From: CAG-390 sp045636385
GTDB lineage: Bacteria > Bacillota > Clostridia > Oscillospirales > CAG-272
Length of the DNA stretch: 22,607 nucleotides
Assembly: GCA_045636385.1 (NCBI GenBank)
Contig: JAZTXK010000062.1
Location: 1 to 22,607 of the forward strand
Direction of reading: 5' to 3'
This document shows, in pieces, positions 1-6,336 of the stretch. The notes under the pieces were generated by a model. It was not told the origin of the DNA and did not search any database. It saw nothing but the letters and a program-made list of their open reading frames with translations. Both the position numbers and the translations under genes were made by a program. Positions within the stretch are counted from its first letter, which is position 1; each line of letters begins with the position of its first letter.

Positions 1-32
1 TTTTGAAAAAAACAAAACCCCTAACCTTTTAT

Positions 33-590
33 TCACTTTCTTCCGAATTGTCTGAGCAGTCTTTTGATCAGTTCGGAAAGCGGAAGAACGAGCATTCCCG
101 TGAAGATATTGGAAATGCCGTGGATAACGTCGAACATCAAGCCCGTCGATATCCAGACGAGCGTTTGCTCAAGGTTAAAGCCGTACATAAGAGCCTGAGC
201 GGGAGCGTAAAGCACACCGAACGCAAAGCCGTGGAGTGAGCAAACGATAGGATATACTATCATCGCGGCTATACGCGGCATATTCTTCGGCAAAAGCATG
301 GTTACGCCCCACAGTACCGTCCATACATAGGTATAAGGCACCCACCAAGGCGCAAAGCCGGCATATATTCCTTGAACTATAACATAAAGGTAAAGTGGAA
401 TCAAAGCCTTTTGACGGAAAACCACCGTCATAAGCATCACAAGCATCCCGAGCAGGTGGATGTTTGGAAAAGCCTCCATAATTATCTTTGACGTGAACAT
501 CAGCGCCGCAAACATCGCAAAAAGCACCATTTCAAAGATGCGATTCGATATGCGGCGTCTTCCGGATTTATTTTGCGTAGGTGAACTCAT
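33..590 (-). CDS. ECF transporter S component (predicted cobalamin-related substrate)
   Basis: 185-residue integral membrane protein. About six hydrophobic segments cover nearly its whole length after a short basic N-terminus. The early stretch with SKIIMEAFPNIHLLGML, followed by FRQKALIPLYLYV and a WW.PYTYVW segment, is the pattern I associate with S components of energy-coupling-factor vitamin importers. Such proteins bind substrate in the membrane and share an EcfA-EcfA'-EcfT module, which is not in this window. Its start overlaps the 3' end of the upstream DUF4430 lipoprotein gene by 23 bp, so the two are probably translationally coupled and share the upstream cobalamin-type riboswitch. 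Cobalamin or a precursor is therefore the inferred substrate; family membership alone does not fix it. The stop TGA lies near the left edge of the window. Confidence 0.8.
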   Translation of the reverse strand: MSSPTQNKSGRRRISNRIFEMVLFAMFAALMFTSKIIMEAFPNIHLLGMLVMLMTVVFRQKALIPLYLYVIVQGIYAGFAPWWVPYTYVWTVLWGVTMLLPKNMPRIAAMIVYPIVCSLHGFAFGVLYAPAQALMYGFNLEQTLVWISTGLMFDVIHGISNIFTGMLVLPLSELIKRLLRQFGRK

Positions 591-1047
591 AGCATTCGCC
601 GTCCGCGATATCGGTCATATCCGCACCGGTCATCATATATTCACCGTTTTTGGTGAAGTTCCAGTATCTCTGATCAAGGTCATAATCGGCACGAATGCCG
701 TTGACAAACTTAATGTAAAGACCGTAATCACCCATATCACCCGCAATAAGTCCGTGCGCAAGAAGCGCCTCGCCGAGAGTTTTCGCGTCGGTCTTGACGG
801 TGAAGGTCACCGATTTATCCTCTGCAATGACCTTGACGGTAACCGTCTTCGCACCCTCGCCGAAGGAGGTGTCTTCAAGATAAGTAGCGGTCTCCCAAAG
901 ACCTTCGCGCGAGATGGGACCGGCATTTTCAGCAGCGACGCCGCTCGTTTCGGGAGTTTCGGTTTCACCGTTTTTGCAGGAGAAGAGGCAGAGTGTCATA
1001 AGTAGCGCCAGAATCAGCGCAAGTGTTGATTTGATCGTGTTGTTCAT
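568..1047 (-). CDS. DUF4430-domain lipoprotein, transcobalamin-like
   Basis: 159 residues. A signal peptide (residues 1-23, hydrophobic core LALILALLMTLCL) ends in a lipobox LFSC, with Cys24 as the lipidated residue. A low-complexity Glu/Thr linker follows, then a C-terminal domain at about residues 70-155 of the DUF4430 type: a repeated beta pattern with TLGEALLAHGL, a YIKFVNG segment, and the YWNFTKNGEYM core. DUF4430 resembles the C-terminal domain of animal transcobalamin. The ATG is preceded by an AAAGGAAA ribosome binding site. With the riboswitch leader upstream and an ECF S component downstream (23-bp overlap), I infer a surface-anchored partner that captures a corrinoid for the transporter. 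Binding itself is not demonstrated by the sequence. Confidence 0.8.
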   Translation of the reverse strand: MNNTIKSTLALILALLMTLCLFSCKNGETETPETSGVAAENAGPISREGLWETATYLEDTSFGEGAKTVTVKVIAEDKSVTFTVKTDAKTLGEALLAHGLIAGDMGDYGLYIKFVNGIRADYDLDQRYWNFTKNGEYMMTGADMTDIADGECYEFTYAK

Positions 1048-1080
1048 TTTTCATTTTCCTTTCTTTTTCAAAAGGATAAA

Positions 1081-1108
1081 GCAAAAAGCACTCTCCAAGT
1101 GAGAGTGC
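1081..1108 (-). terminator. Intrinsic terminator of the riboswitch leader
   Basis: On the minus strand an 8-bp perfect stem GCACTCTC/GAGAGTGC with loop ACTTG is followed by TTTTTGC. It lies between the riboswitch and the DUF4430 ATG, where a transcription-attenuating expression platform is expected. A second hairpin with 7-bp stem GAGATAC/GTATCTC and loop GGGCAGG (1120-1140) sits just upstream. It may be the loop-forming helix that contacts the aptamer or part of the switch. Confidence 0.8.
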
Positions 1109-1144
1109 ACGACCAAATAGAGATACCCTGCCCGTATCTCATTC

Positions 1145-1300
1145 GCGCCTGCTCTCCCAAAATGCCCAAGAGTTTTTTCGCGTGTCACGGTCCGATAAGC
1201 ATTCCGACTTTAACGGTAATGGCTGTTGCCGCGGATTTTCACCGCCGTTTCCTTATCCCCGAATGAAAAATCATCCGACAATGGAGTAAAATCACCCCAA
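1145..1300 (-). promoter_or_regulatory. Cobalamin riboswitch
   Basis: Read on the minus strand, 1262 to 1190 carries the conserved cobalamin-aptamer blocks in order: GGATAAGGAA, then GGCGGTGAAAATCCGC (the GGTGnAAnTCC core), GGCAACAGCCATTACCGT (counterpart of the GCnACTGT core), and AAGTCGGAATGC (the B12-box region, AGtCnGgAnnCC type). It lies in the leader of the DUF4430/ECF genes, downstream of a good promoter and upstream of an intrinsic terminator. The outer limits (P1 arms) are estimated. This leader fills most of the gene-free stretch 1048-1330. Confidence 0.82.
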
Positions 1301-1330
1301 TGAACCGTGTTTATTCTTTTGTTTGAACCT

Positions 1331-1359
1331 ATTATAGCACAAAAACTCAAAAAAATCAA
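1331..1359 (-). promoter_or_regulatory. Sigma-A promoter for the riboswitch transcript
   Basis: On the minus strand, -35 TTGATT (1359-1354) and -10 TATAAT (1336-1331) are separated by 17 bp. It directs transcription into the riboswitch leader. Confidence 0.75.
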
Positions 1360-1399
1360 TAAAAACTCAAAAAAATCTCAAAAAAATTCGAAAAAGGTA

Positions 1400-1428
1400 T
1401 TGATTTTTTCTTTTGTTTGTGATATAAT
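1400..1428 (+). promoter_or_regulatory. Promoter of the tRNA-Ser gene
   Basis: -35 TTGATT (1400-1405) and a perfect -10 TATAAT (1423-1428) with a 17-bp spacer, about 25 bp upstream of the tRNA 5' end. It is divergent from the riboswitch promoter across an A-rich stretch. Confidence 0.8.
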
Positions 1429-1452
1429 ATACAGGTCAGCGCGAGCTGCCAT

Positions 1453-1544
1453 GGAGAGATGGCTGAGCTGGTCTAAGGCGCACGACTGGAAATCGTGTTT
1501 GGGCTAATACCCCAACGAGGGTTCGAATCCCTCTCTCTCCGCCA
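1453..1544 (+). tRNA. tRNA-Ser(GGA)
   Basis: The acceptor stem GGAGAGA pairs with TCTCTCC, followed by discriminator G and an encoded CCA (1542-1544). The anticodon stem CACGA/TCGTG encloses loop CTGGAAA, giving anticodon GGA at 1488-1490. A long variable arm typical of tRNA-Ser follows (GGGCTAATACCCC region), then the T arm GAGGGTTCGAATCCCTC. It reads serine codons TCC/TCT. It has its own promoter and a terminator directly downstream, so it is a monocistronic unit. Confidence 0.97.
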
Positions 1545-1545
1545 T

Positions 1546-1581
1546 AAAAAAGTCCGAGAACTTCGTTCTCGGACTTTTTTT
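1546..1581. terminator. Bidirectional intrinsic terminator
   Basis: A perfect 10-bp stem AGTCCGAGAA/TTCTCGGACT with loop CTTCG is flanked by six A on the left (1546-1551) and seven T on the right. It ends the tRNA transcript on the plus strand. By symmetry it can also end a minus-strand transcript arriving from the SGNH/GH operon through the hairpin array. Confidence 0.85.
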
Positions 1582-1583
1582 AT

Positions 1584-1921
1584 CCAAGCCGCAGGCTTGG
1601 CATATCATCACGCGCAAGCGTGTATATCATCGCCGAAGGCGTATATCATCACGCATAGCGTGTATTATCTGCGGCTTGATGATATACAACACTTGGTGTT
1701 GATGATATACAAGGCTACGTCTTGATGATATGCAATTCCTACGGAATTGATGATATACAATGGCTTCGCCATTGATTATGCGCGAACCGTGGGTTCAGAA
1801 TCCCGTTTTTCATCCAACACTCCACATTGATGCCATACAGCCTTTCGGCTGATTCCATACCGTCTGCCGACGGATTCCATACGCTCGCGAGCGAGCGATT
1901 CCATACACGCCTTCGGCGTGA
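1584..1921. repeat. Tandem array of 13 short hairpins with 10-nt linkers
   Basis: Thirteen small palindromes occupy 1584-1600, 1610-1621, 1632-1640, 1651-1661, 1688-1700, 1711-1723, 1734-1748, 1759-1773, 1784-1796, 1839-1850, 1861-1872, 1883-1896 and 1907-1919. Each has a stem of 3-7 bp and a loop of 2-4 nt, and almost every stem differs in sequence while staying complementary (for example AACAC/GTGTT, AATTCC/GGAATT, AATGGC/GCCATT, GCTCGC/GCGAGC). Linkers are regularly 10 nt and come in three sets. GYATATCATC occurs in the left part, its reverse complement GATGATATAC in the middle, and GATTCCATAC in the right part. A region of about 42 nt (1797-1838) with no clear hairpin separates the last two sets. 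The array starts just past the tRNA terminator and ends against the SGNH stop codon. It is non-coding, and I know no named family for it. Confidence 0.85.
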
Positions 1922-2851
1922 TTAAGTTGCGAGTATTGCAACTAAATTTCGCGCATACTCCCCAAACCCATCCTTGTTCGGATGCAGGTCATCGGCAAAA
2001 TACAGTCTTTCGTGCGACACAAGGTCAAGTCCTCTTATATGCTCGATTCCGCACTTCACTATCTCGTCGGCGATAAGCTGATAGCATTCCCAAAGGTTGC
2101 CCATCCGCTTCTCTTCACTGCCGCCCGATACCCAGATCGGCGAGATCGCGTAGATCTTGCTCTGCTTGTACGTTTCCTTCACCATACCGAGATAGAGCCT
2201 TAACTGCTCGACCATTTCGTCCTTTGTCTTAAAATGATTTACGTCGTTTGTACCGTAGGCAACTGTAACAACCTCGGGATCAAACCCGCTGTCGGCAAAG
2301 GTCGAGGCGTGGAAATACGCTCCGCCGACACCCTGAATGATGCTGTCATAGTTGAGAGCAAACGATGTGCGGTATGCATAAGAAAGCGTGTCGATGCCCG
2401 AATTCCACCCCTGCGTGATGCTGTCGCCGATGAAAAGGACTTTTTTGTCAAACGCATGGCGTACCGCACTCGCGCCGTCGGAAAGCTCTACGTTATCAAT
2501 AACGCCAATTTCGTGCGAGGGGAAAACAAGTGTCACGCGGCAGGGCGCGGGAATCTCGATTTTTGCTCGCTTGTCATCGCCGATCTTCACGGTACCCTGA
2601 TAAACTCCGTCGATAAGGTACTCAAATCTCGTTCCGCTCTTGACGTCAAAAGCAAGGAACTCGCTGTCGGTCTCGAAGTCAAGTCTGATGCCCGTTGTCG
2701 TCTTCGCGCGGAATCCGAGGATATCCGAGAGCGCATAAAAGGCCTCGACCTGGCACTTTTGCATCTTATAAAAATGTAAACCGTCCGCCGTCTGCTCAAT
2801 ATCCACCGCGCCTACGGTTAAGTTTTTGATCTGTTCAAGATTCAATTTCAT
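1922..2851 (-). CDS. SGNH/GDSL-type hydrolase (probable carbohydrate esterase)
   Basis: 309 residues from ATG 2851. Residues 1 to about 125 form a beta-rich N-terminal domain. An SGNH hydrolase domain follows, with FIGDSITQG (Ser144, block I), a Gly-rich block II (GVGG, about 174-177), YGTNDVNHF (Asn202, block III) and DDLHPN (Asp287/288 and His290, block V). This two-domain layout resembles CE2-like deacetylases, so removal of acyl groups from sugars is likely. There is no signal peptide, so it should be cytosolic. I chose this start because GTGAGG lies 7 nt upstream and the ATG is 8 nt past the stop of the glycoside-hydrolase-like gene. An upstream in-frame start would run into that gene. 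It is the second gene of a two-gene operon. Confidence 0.88.
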   Translation of the reverse strand: MKLNLEQIKNLTVGAVDIEQTADGLHFYKMQKCQVEAFYALSDILGFRAKTTTGIRLDFETDSEFLAFDVKSGTRFEYLIDGVYQGTVKIGDDKRAKIEIPAPCRVTLVFPSHEIGVIDNVELSDGASAVRHAFDKKVLFIGDSITQGWNSGIDTLSYAYRTSFALNYDSIIQGVGGAYFHASTFADSGFDPEVVTVAYGTNDVNHFKTKDEMVEQLRLYLGMVKETYKQSKIYAISPIWVSGGSEEKRMGNLWECYQLIADEIVKCGIEHIRGLDLVSHERLYFADDLHPNKDGFGEYARNLVAILAT

Positions 2852-2859
2852 ATCATACC

Positions 2860-4482
2860 TCACTTGCCTGTCGCGGGTCTGACCCACGGGCAGGTTCTTT
2901 CGTTTACGTAATAAATCCCGTCAATCTCACGCATCGCCTGCTGGCAAAGCTCCGAACGAATGGAATAGCCTTCGTTCCTTACGATCTCGGAATCAATCAG
3001 CGCGCGCAGATAGAAAAGTCTGAAATTGCGCGATGACGTAATATTTTCGGGCAGGATCGAGTTGTATTTTTCAAATACCTCGCGAATGTTCTCGACCTTG
3101 CTCGGGTCGGCGATCGTGACCTTGATGTTCTCAAGATGTGAACGCTTGCGCGCAAGCGTTTGTTCGGTCAACAGAAGTGCCTCAAAAAGCTCATCCGAGT
3201 CGGTGCAGAATTCAAATTTCATATACTCGCGCAGAGCGTCAATTGCGTTTTCGCACTCGCCCGAGTAAAGCGCAAGCTCGATAAACTTGTTGGCGTCCTC
3301 GAAAATGCCCTCGGAATAGGGGTATGCGCCGCTGTAAATATCCTTTCCCGTTGAGTTGTTGCGTTCAAGAAATCCCGCAAGGTGGCTCGCTCCGTAGCCG
3401 CCCCAAGGCGAGCAGGTCCACATACTGATCTCGGGGAATTCGATAAACTCGACACCCTCAGGCATTCCCCTCTCGCTTAAAACGGGAGGCAGCTCGCCGT
3501 TCGCAAAGAAGGAAAGAATATACGGAATATCCTCAAACATTTCATCGTCGAGTCTGTCCGTAAAGCCCTCCCATTCGCCGCTTGTGAATTTGTCAAAATA
3601 CCACGCGGAAACAATGATCTTCGTTTTCGGCATCATTTCGTTTACAAGCGCTTTGAAGTGCGGCAAAAGCTTCAAAAATCCGTTCGAGCCCCAGGGAGCG
3701 CATTCTTTGCAGGTGCATCCACCCTGATCGTAGGGCCAATAAACGACGTAGTCGATCTTGAGATCGGCGAAATGTTCGAGCATTACTCGGCGAGCGCGGA
3801 GAATTTCCTCGATTCCGCCAGCCTTCGAGGGGCAGATCTCGACGTGATAATGCGAATCGGGCGAGGTATGATATCCGTTCTGCACCGCCCATTCGGCGCG
3901 CAGATTTTCGGGCGACGAGGCAAAGCCCTCGTTCGATATCATCGTAAGCGAGCCGCCGATGCCGATCTTATTGGCATAAGCGAGTATCGCACGGAGACGC
4001 TTTACAAGGCTCTGCGCTCCCTCGTCCTCCATCGACGTGAAATGATGCATATCAAACCAGACGAGCAAGCTGTTGCAGCCACGCAGAGCAAGGTCCTCGA
4101 CGACCTCGTAAATCTTCTCGAGCGGCGCAGAATGATAGAAGTTTTCAAAATGCGTGGCAAAATACATACCGCGCAGTTTTTTCTTCGGTGTAAAATCAAT
4201 CGTTCCTGCAAACGGCGCGAATCCGCCCTTGCCGTCAAATGTCGACAGTCGCAAGAATCTGCCGAACGCGGCAAAAAGCGCAAGCGAGTCCGCCGCGCGG
4301 AGAAGACAGCCGTTTTCTTCCGATGTTATTATATAGCGTTCGTCCGAAAGTGAGGTGTCGATCTCAAAAGAAACCGAGTATCCCTCTCCCATCGGCACGG
4401 AACGAAGATTCAAAATTCTCGCCGCCGCTTTTTCGAGTATTCCGAAAGCCTCGGCGGGCATATTTTTATTTATAAGGATCAT
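2860..4482 (-). CDS. Glycoside-hydrolase-like (beta/alpha) barrel protein
   Basis: 540 residues. An N-terminal alpha/beta domain (about 1-95, with DERYIITSEENGCLLRAADS) resembles the small domain that precedes the barrel in GH20- and GH67-type enzymes. The segment KKLRGMYFATHFENFYH then opens a TIM-barrel-like region containing LRGCNSLLVWFDMHHF, DYVVYWPYDQGGCTCKECAP and IIVSAWYFDKF. A helical C-terminal part follows (about 390-540). Acidic residues in the YDQGGC segment are candidate active-site residues. I cannot assign a CAZy family or substrate. There is no signal peptide, so it should be cytosolic and act on imported oligosaccharides. ATG 4482 is preferred over the ATG at 4500 because AAAGGAG lies at the correct distance before it. 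It is first in an operon with the SGNH hydrolase. Confidence 0.75.
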   Translation of the reverse strand: MILINKNMPAEAFGILEKAAARILNLRSVPMGEGYSVSFEIDTSLSDERYIITSEENGCLLRAADSLALFAAFGRFLRLSTFDGKGGFAPFAGTIDFTPKKKLRGMYFATHFENFYHSAPLEKIYEVVEDLALRGCNSLLVWFDMHHFTSMEDEGAQSLVKRLRAILAYANKIGIGGSLTMISNEGFASSPENLRAEWAVQNGYHTSPDSHYHVEICPSKAGGIEEILRARRVMLEHFADLKIDYVVYWPYDQGGCTCKECAPWGSNGFLKLLPHFKALVNEMMPKTKIIVSAWYFDKFTSGEWEGFTDRLDDEMFEDIPYILSFFANGELPPVLSERGMPEGVEFIEFPEISMWTCSPWGGYGASHLAGFLERNNSTGKDIYSGAYPYSEGIFEDANKFIELALYSGECENAIDALREYMKFEFCTDSDELFEALLLTEQTLARKRSHLENIKVTIADPSKVENIREVFEKYNSILPENITSSRNFRLFYLRALIDSEIVRNEGYSIRSELCQQAMREIDGIYYVNERTCPWVRPATGK

Positions 4483-4508
4483 GGCATTCACTCCTTTCAT
4501 TTGCGTTA

Positions 4509-4537
4509 ATTATATCACACATTTCGCACTTTTTCAA
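4509..4537 (-). promoter_or_regulatory. Promoter of the GH-like/SGNH operon
   Basis: On the minus strand, -35 TTGAAA (4537-4532) and -10 TATAAT (4514-4509) have a 17-bp spacer. The -10 lies about 27 bp upstream of ATG 4482. It is arranged back-to-back with the plus-strand promoter at 4556-4584. Confidence 0.8.
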
Positions 4538-4555
4538 TAAAATATCAAAATAAAC

Positions 4556-4584
4556 TTGAAATCCCGCACCGCCGATGATATAAT
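4556..4584 (+). promoter_or_regulatory. Promoter of the SDR-PHP-radical SAM operon
   Basis: -35 TTGAAA (4556-4561), 17-bp spacer, -10 TATAAT (4579-4584), about 33 bp upstream of ATG 4618. The -35 boxes of the two divergent promoters are only about 18 bp apart, so one regulator could affect both. Confidence 0.8.
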
Positions 4585-4617
4585 ATAACCGTAACTCTCA
4601 AGAAAGGCTGATAACCC

Positions 4618-5409
4618 ATGAAATCCGTACTTATAACCGGAGCCGGCGGCGGTATGGGACGCGCGGCAACCGAAAAATTCAGCGCAGAAGGATGGCGTGT
4701 TTTCGCGCTTGACAAAAAGCTATGCGAATCAGGCGAAAACGTCATACCGATAGAAGCCGACGTCACCGATGAAGAAAGCGTCAAAAGCGCGTTTGTCGCG
4801 GTATGGAAACACACAGATCACCTCGATGCCGTCGTTCATTTTGCGGGAATATATATGCTCGATTCGCTTGCCGAGATGTCCGATGAAGCATTCAGACTCA
4901 TCCTCGACGTCAATCTGCGCGGCTCATTTCTCATAAATAAGATCTTTCTGCCGCTTCTCGGCAAGGACAGCAAAATTCTGATAACCACAAGCGAGCTTGC
5001 GCCACTCGATCCTCTTCCCTTCACGGGCATCTACGCGGTCACGAAAGCCGCACTCGACAAATACGCCTACTCGCTCGCGATGGAGCTTCAGCTGCTCGGA
5101 ATCAGCGTTTCGGTGCTCCGCGCGGGCGCGGTCAAGACCGATATGCTCGGCGCTTCGACAAGTGCACTCGATAGATTTTGCGAAAATACAGAACTGTATA
5201 CCTGCAACGCCGAGCGCTTCAAGCAGATAGTTGAACGCGTTGAAGCACGTCACATTCCCCCGCAAAAGATCGCCGAAAAAGCCTTCACCATCATCTCAAA
5301 AAAGTCGCCCGCCTTTGCTTACTCGATCAACCGCAATCCGCTTTTGCTTCTGCTCAACATCCTCCCGAAGCGACTTCAGCTATGGGCGATCCAACTGGTG
5401 CTGAAATGA
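4618..5409 (+). CDS. SDR family NAD(P)-dependent oxidoreductase
   Basis: 263 residues of classical short-chain dehydrogenase/reductase type. The nucleotide-binding motif TGAGGGMG is at residues 7-14, and ADVTD is at 47-51. VVHFAGIY replaces the usual NNAG. The catalytic tetrad appears complete: Asn99 (LDVNLRG), Ser125 (ITTSE), Tyr139 and Lys143 (YAVTK). The C-terminal quarter, with basic and aromatic residues and a hydrophobic end (LPKRLQLWAIQLVLK), is longer than in FabG-type enzymes and could contact membrane or lipid substrates. The substrate is unknown. AAAGG lies 9-13 nt upstream of the ATG. It is the first gene of a three-gene operon and overlaps the PHP gene by ATGA. Confidence 0.9.
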   Translation: MKSVLITGAGGGMGRAATEKFSAEGWRVFALDKKLCESGENVIPIEADVTDEESVKSAFVAVWKHTDHLDAVVHFAGIYMLDSLAEMSDEAFRLILDVNLRGSFLINKIFLPLLGKDSKILITTSELAPLDPLPFTGIYAVTKAALDKYAYSLAMELQLLGISVSVLRAGAVKTDMLGASTSALDRFCENTELYTCNAERFKQIVERVEARHIPPQKIAEKAFTIISKKSPAFAYSINRNPLLLLLNILPKRLQLWAIQLVLK

Positions 5410-6326
5410 AATATATAGATCTTCATACTCATACGAATTTTTCCGACGCGGTAGTGTCGCTTGAGCATTCGCTCAAAGAGGCGAAAGGACTCGGTCTGTC
5501 GATTTTCTCCGTCAGCGACCACAACACCGTCGCGGCATATTCCGAGCTCGATGAATCGAGGCACCTTTTCAGCGGTGCGATACTCCCCGCCGTCGAGCTC
5601 AGCACGACCTTCAAGGGCGATGTGATCGAAATTCTCGGATACGGCATCGACGTCGACAAAATGAGCATCTTGATAGGCGAAAACTATTTCTCCTTTTACG
5701 ATAAGCAGGCCAAGGAGGCGCGGCTCGACACCGAGGCGATGCTCGCTGCGGGAGTCACGCTTGATGCGGAATTCGTCCGCGCGATGACAGAGGAGCCGTG
5801 GACTATTTTTGATCCCTCGCATAAAACCAACCGTCCGTATCTTCTCGCCGAAATAAAGAGGCACCCCGAAAACGCTCGTTTCTTTGAAAGTGAGGAGGAG
5901 TTTCTGGCTCTCACCCCAACGGGATTTTCGCGGAATTATCTTTTTAATGCCCAAAGCGCACTATACAGCGATCAATCGTCATTGAGTACAGACCTCCTCA
6001 CCGTTCTTGATATGATAAAGAAATGCGGAGGACTTTCCTTCCTCGCGCACCCGTTTATATATTCTAAAAACGTGATTTCCTCGCTCGACGTCCTCACCGC
6101 CGTCGGACTTGACGGAATGGAATGCTTCTACGGCACCTTCACAGCAGAGCAAAAAAGGTTTATGTTCAATTTCTGCGAGGAAAAAGGACTTTACAAAAGC
6201 GGCGGAAGCGACTACCACGGCATAAAAATGCGCCCCACGAACCCACTCGGTCACTCCAACGGTGAAAAAATCCCCTTTTCGCTGATAGAACCGTGGTTCA
6301 GCCGCGTCGAGCACAGTTTAATGTAA
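5406..6326 (+). CDS. PHP-domain metal-dependent phosphoesterase
   Basis: 306 residues. Polymerase and histidinol phosphatase (PHP) fold with metal-binding motifs in order: DLHTHTNFSD at the N-terminus, VSDHNTV (about 38-44), AHPF (about residue 215) and GGSDYHG near residues 277-283. Bacterial relatives of this size (YciV/TrpH type) hydrolyse small nucleotide or oligonucleotide phosphates, but the exact substrate is not readable. An unusually long central insertion (about 90-200) carries many acidic and aromatic residues. I chose ATG 5406, which sits in an ATGA overlap with the SDR stop and puts the first metal ligands at residues 5-9. An in-frame ATG at 5382 would add eight residues inside the SDR gene. 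It is 10 bp upstream of the radical SAM gene. Confidence 0.85.
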   Translation: MKYIDLHTHTNFSDAVVSLEHSLKEAKGLGLSIFSVSDHNTVAAYSELDESRHLFSGAILPAVELSTTFKGDVIEILGYGIDVDKMSILIGENYFSFYDKQAKEARLDTEAMLAAGVTLDAEFVRAMTEEPWTIFDPSHKTNRPYLLAEIKRHPENARFFESEEEFLALTPTGFSRNYLFNAQSALYSDQSSLSTDLLTVLDMIKKCGGLSFLAHPFIYSKNVISSLDVLTAVGLDGMECFYGTFTAEQKRFMFNFCEEKGLYKSGGSDYHGIKMRPTNPLGHSNGEKIPFSLIEPWFSRVEHSLM

Positions 6327-6336
6327 GGAAAAATCA

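Noticed and set aside
3..239. Plus-strand frame at the left edge
   Set aside because: It is antisense to the ECF S component, which has clear membrane segments and family pattern; the frame's product is low in any recognisable motif.
1584..1921. CRISPR array
   Set aside because: The conserved parts are only 10 nt, the variable parts are self-complementary hairpins of 9-17 nt, there are no 25-35 nt repeats, and no cas genes are nearby.
3658..4353. Long plus-strand open frame opposite the GH-like gene
   Set aside because: It lies antisense to a gene with recognisable domains, has no ribosome binding site, and shows no family features. The same applies to 10639-11445 and 17986-18753 on the minus strand.
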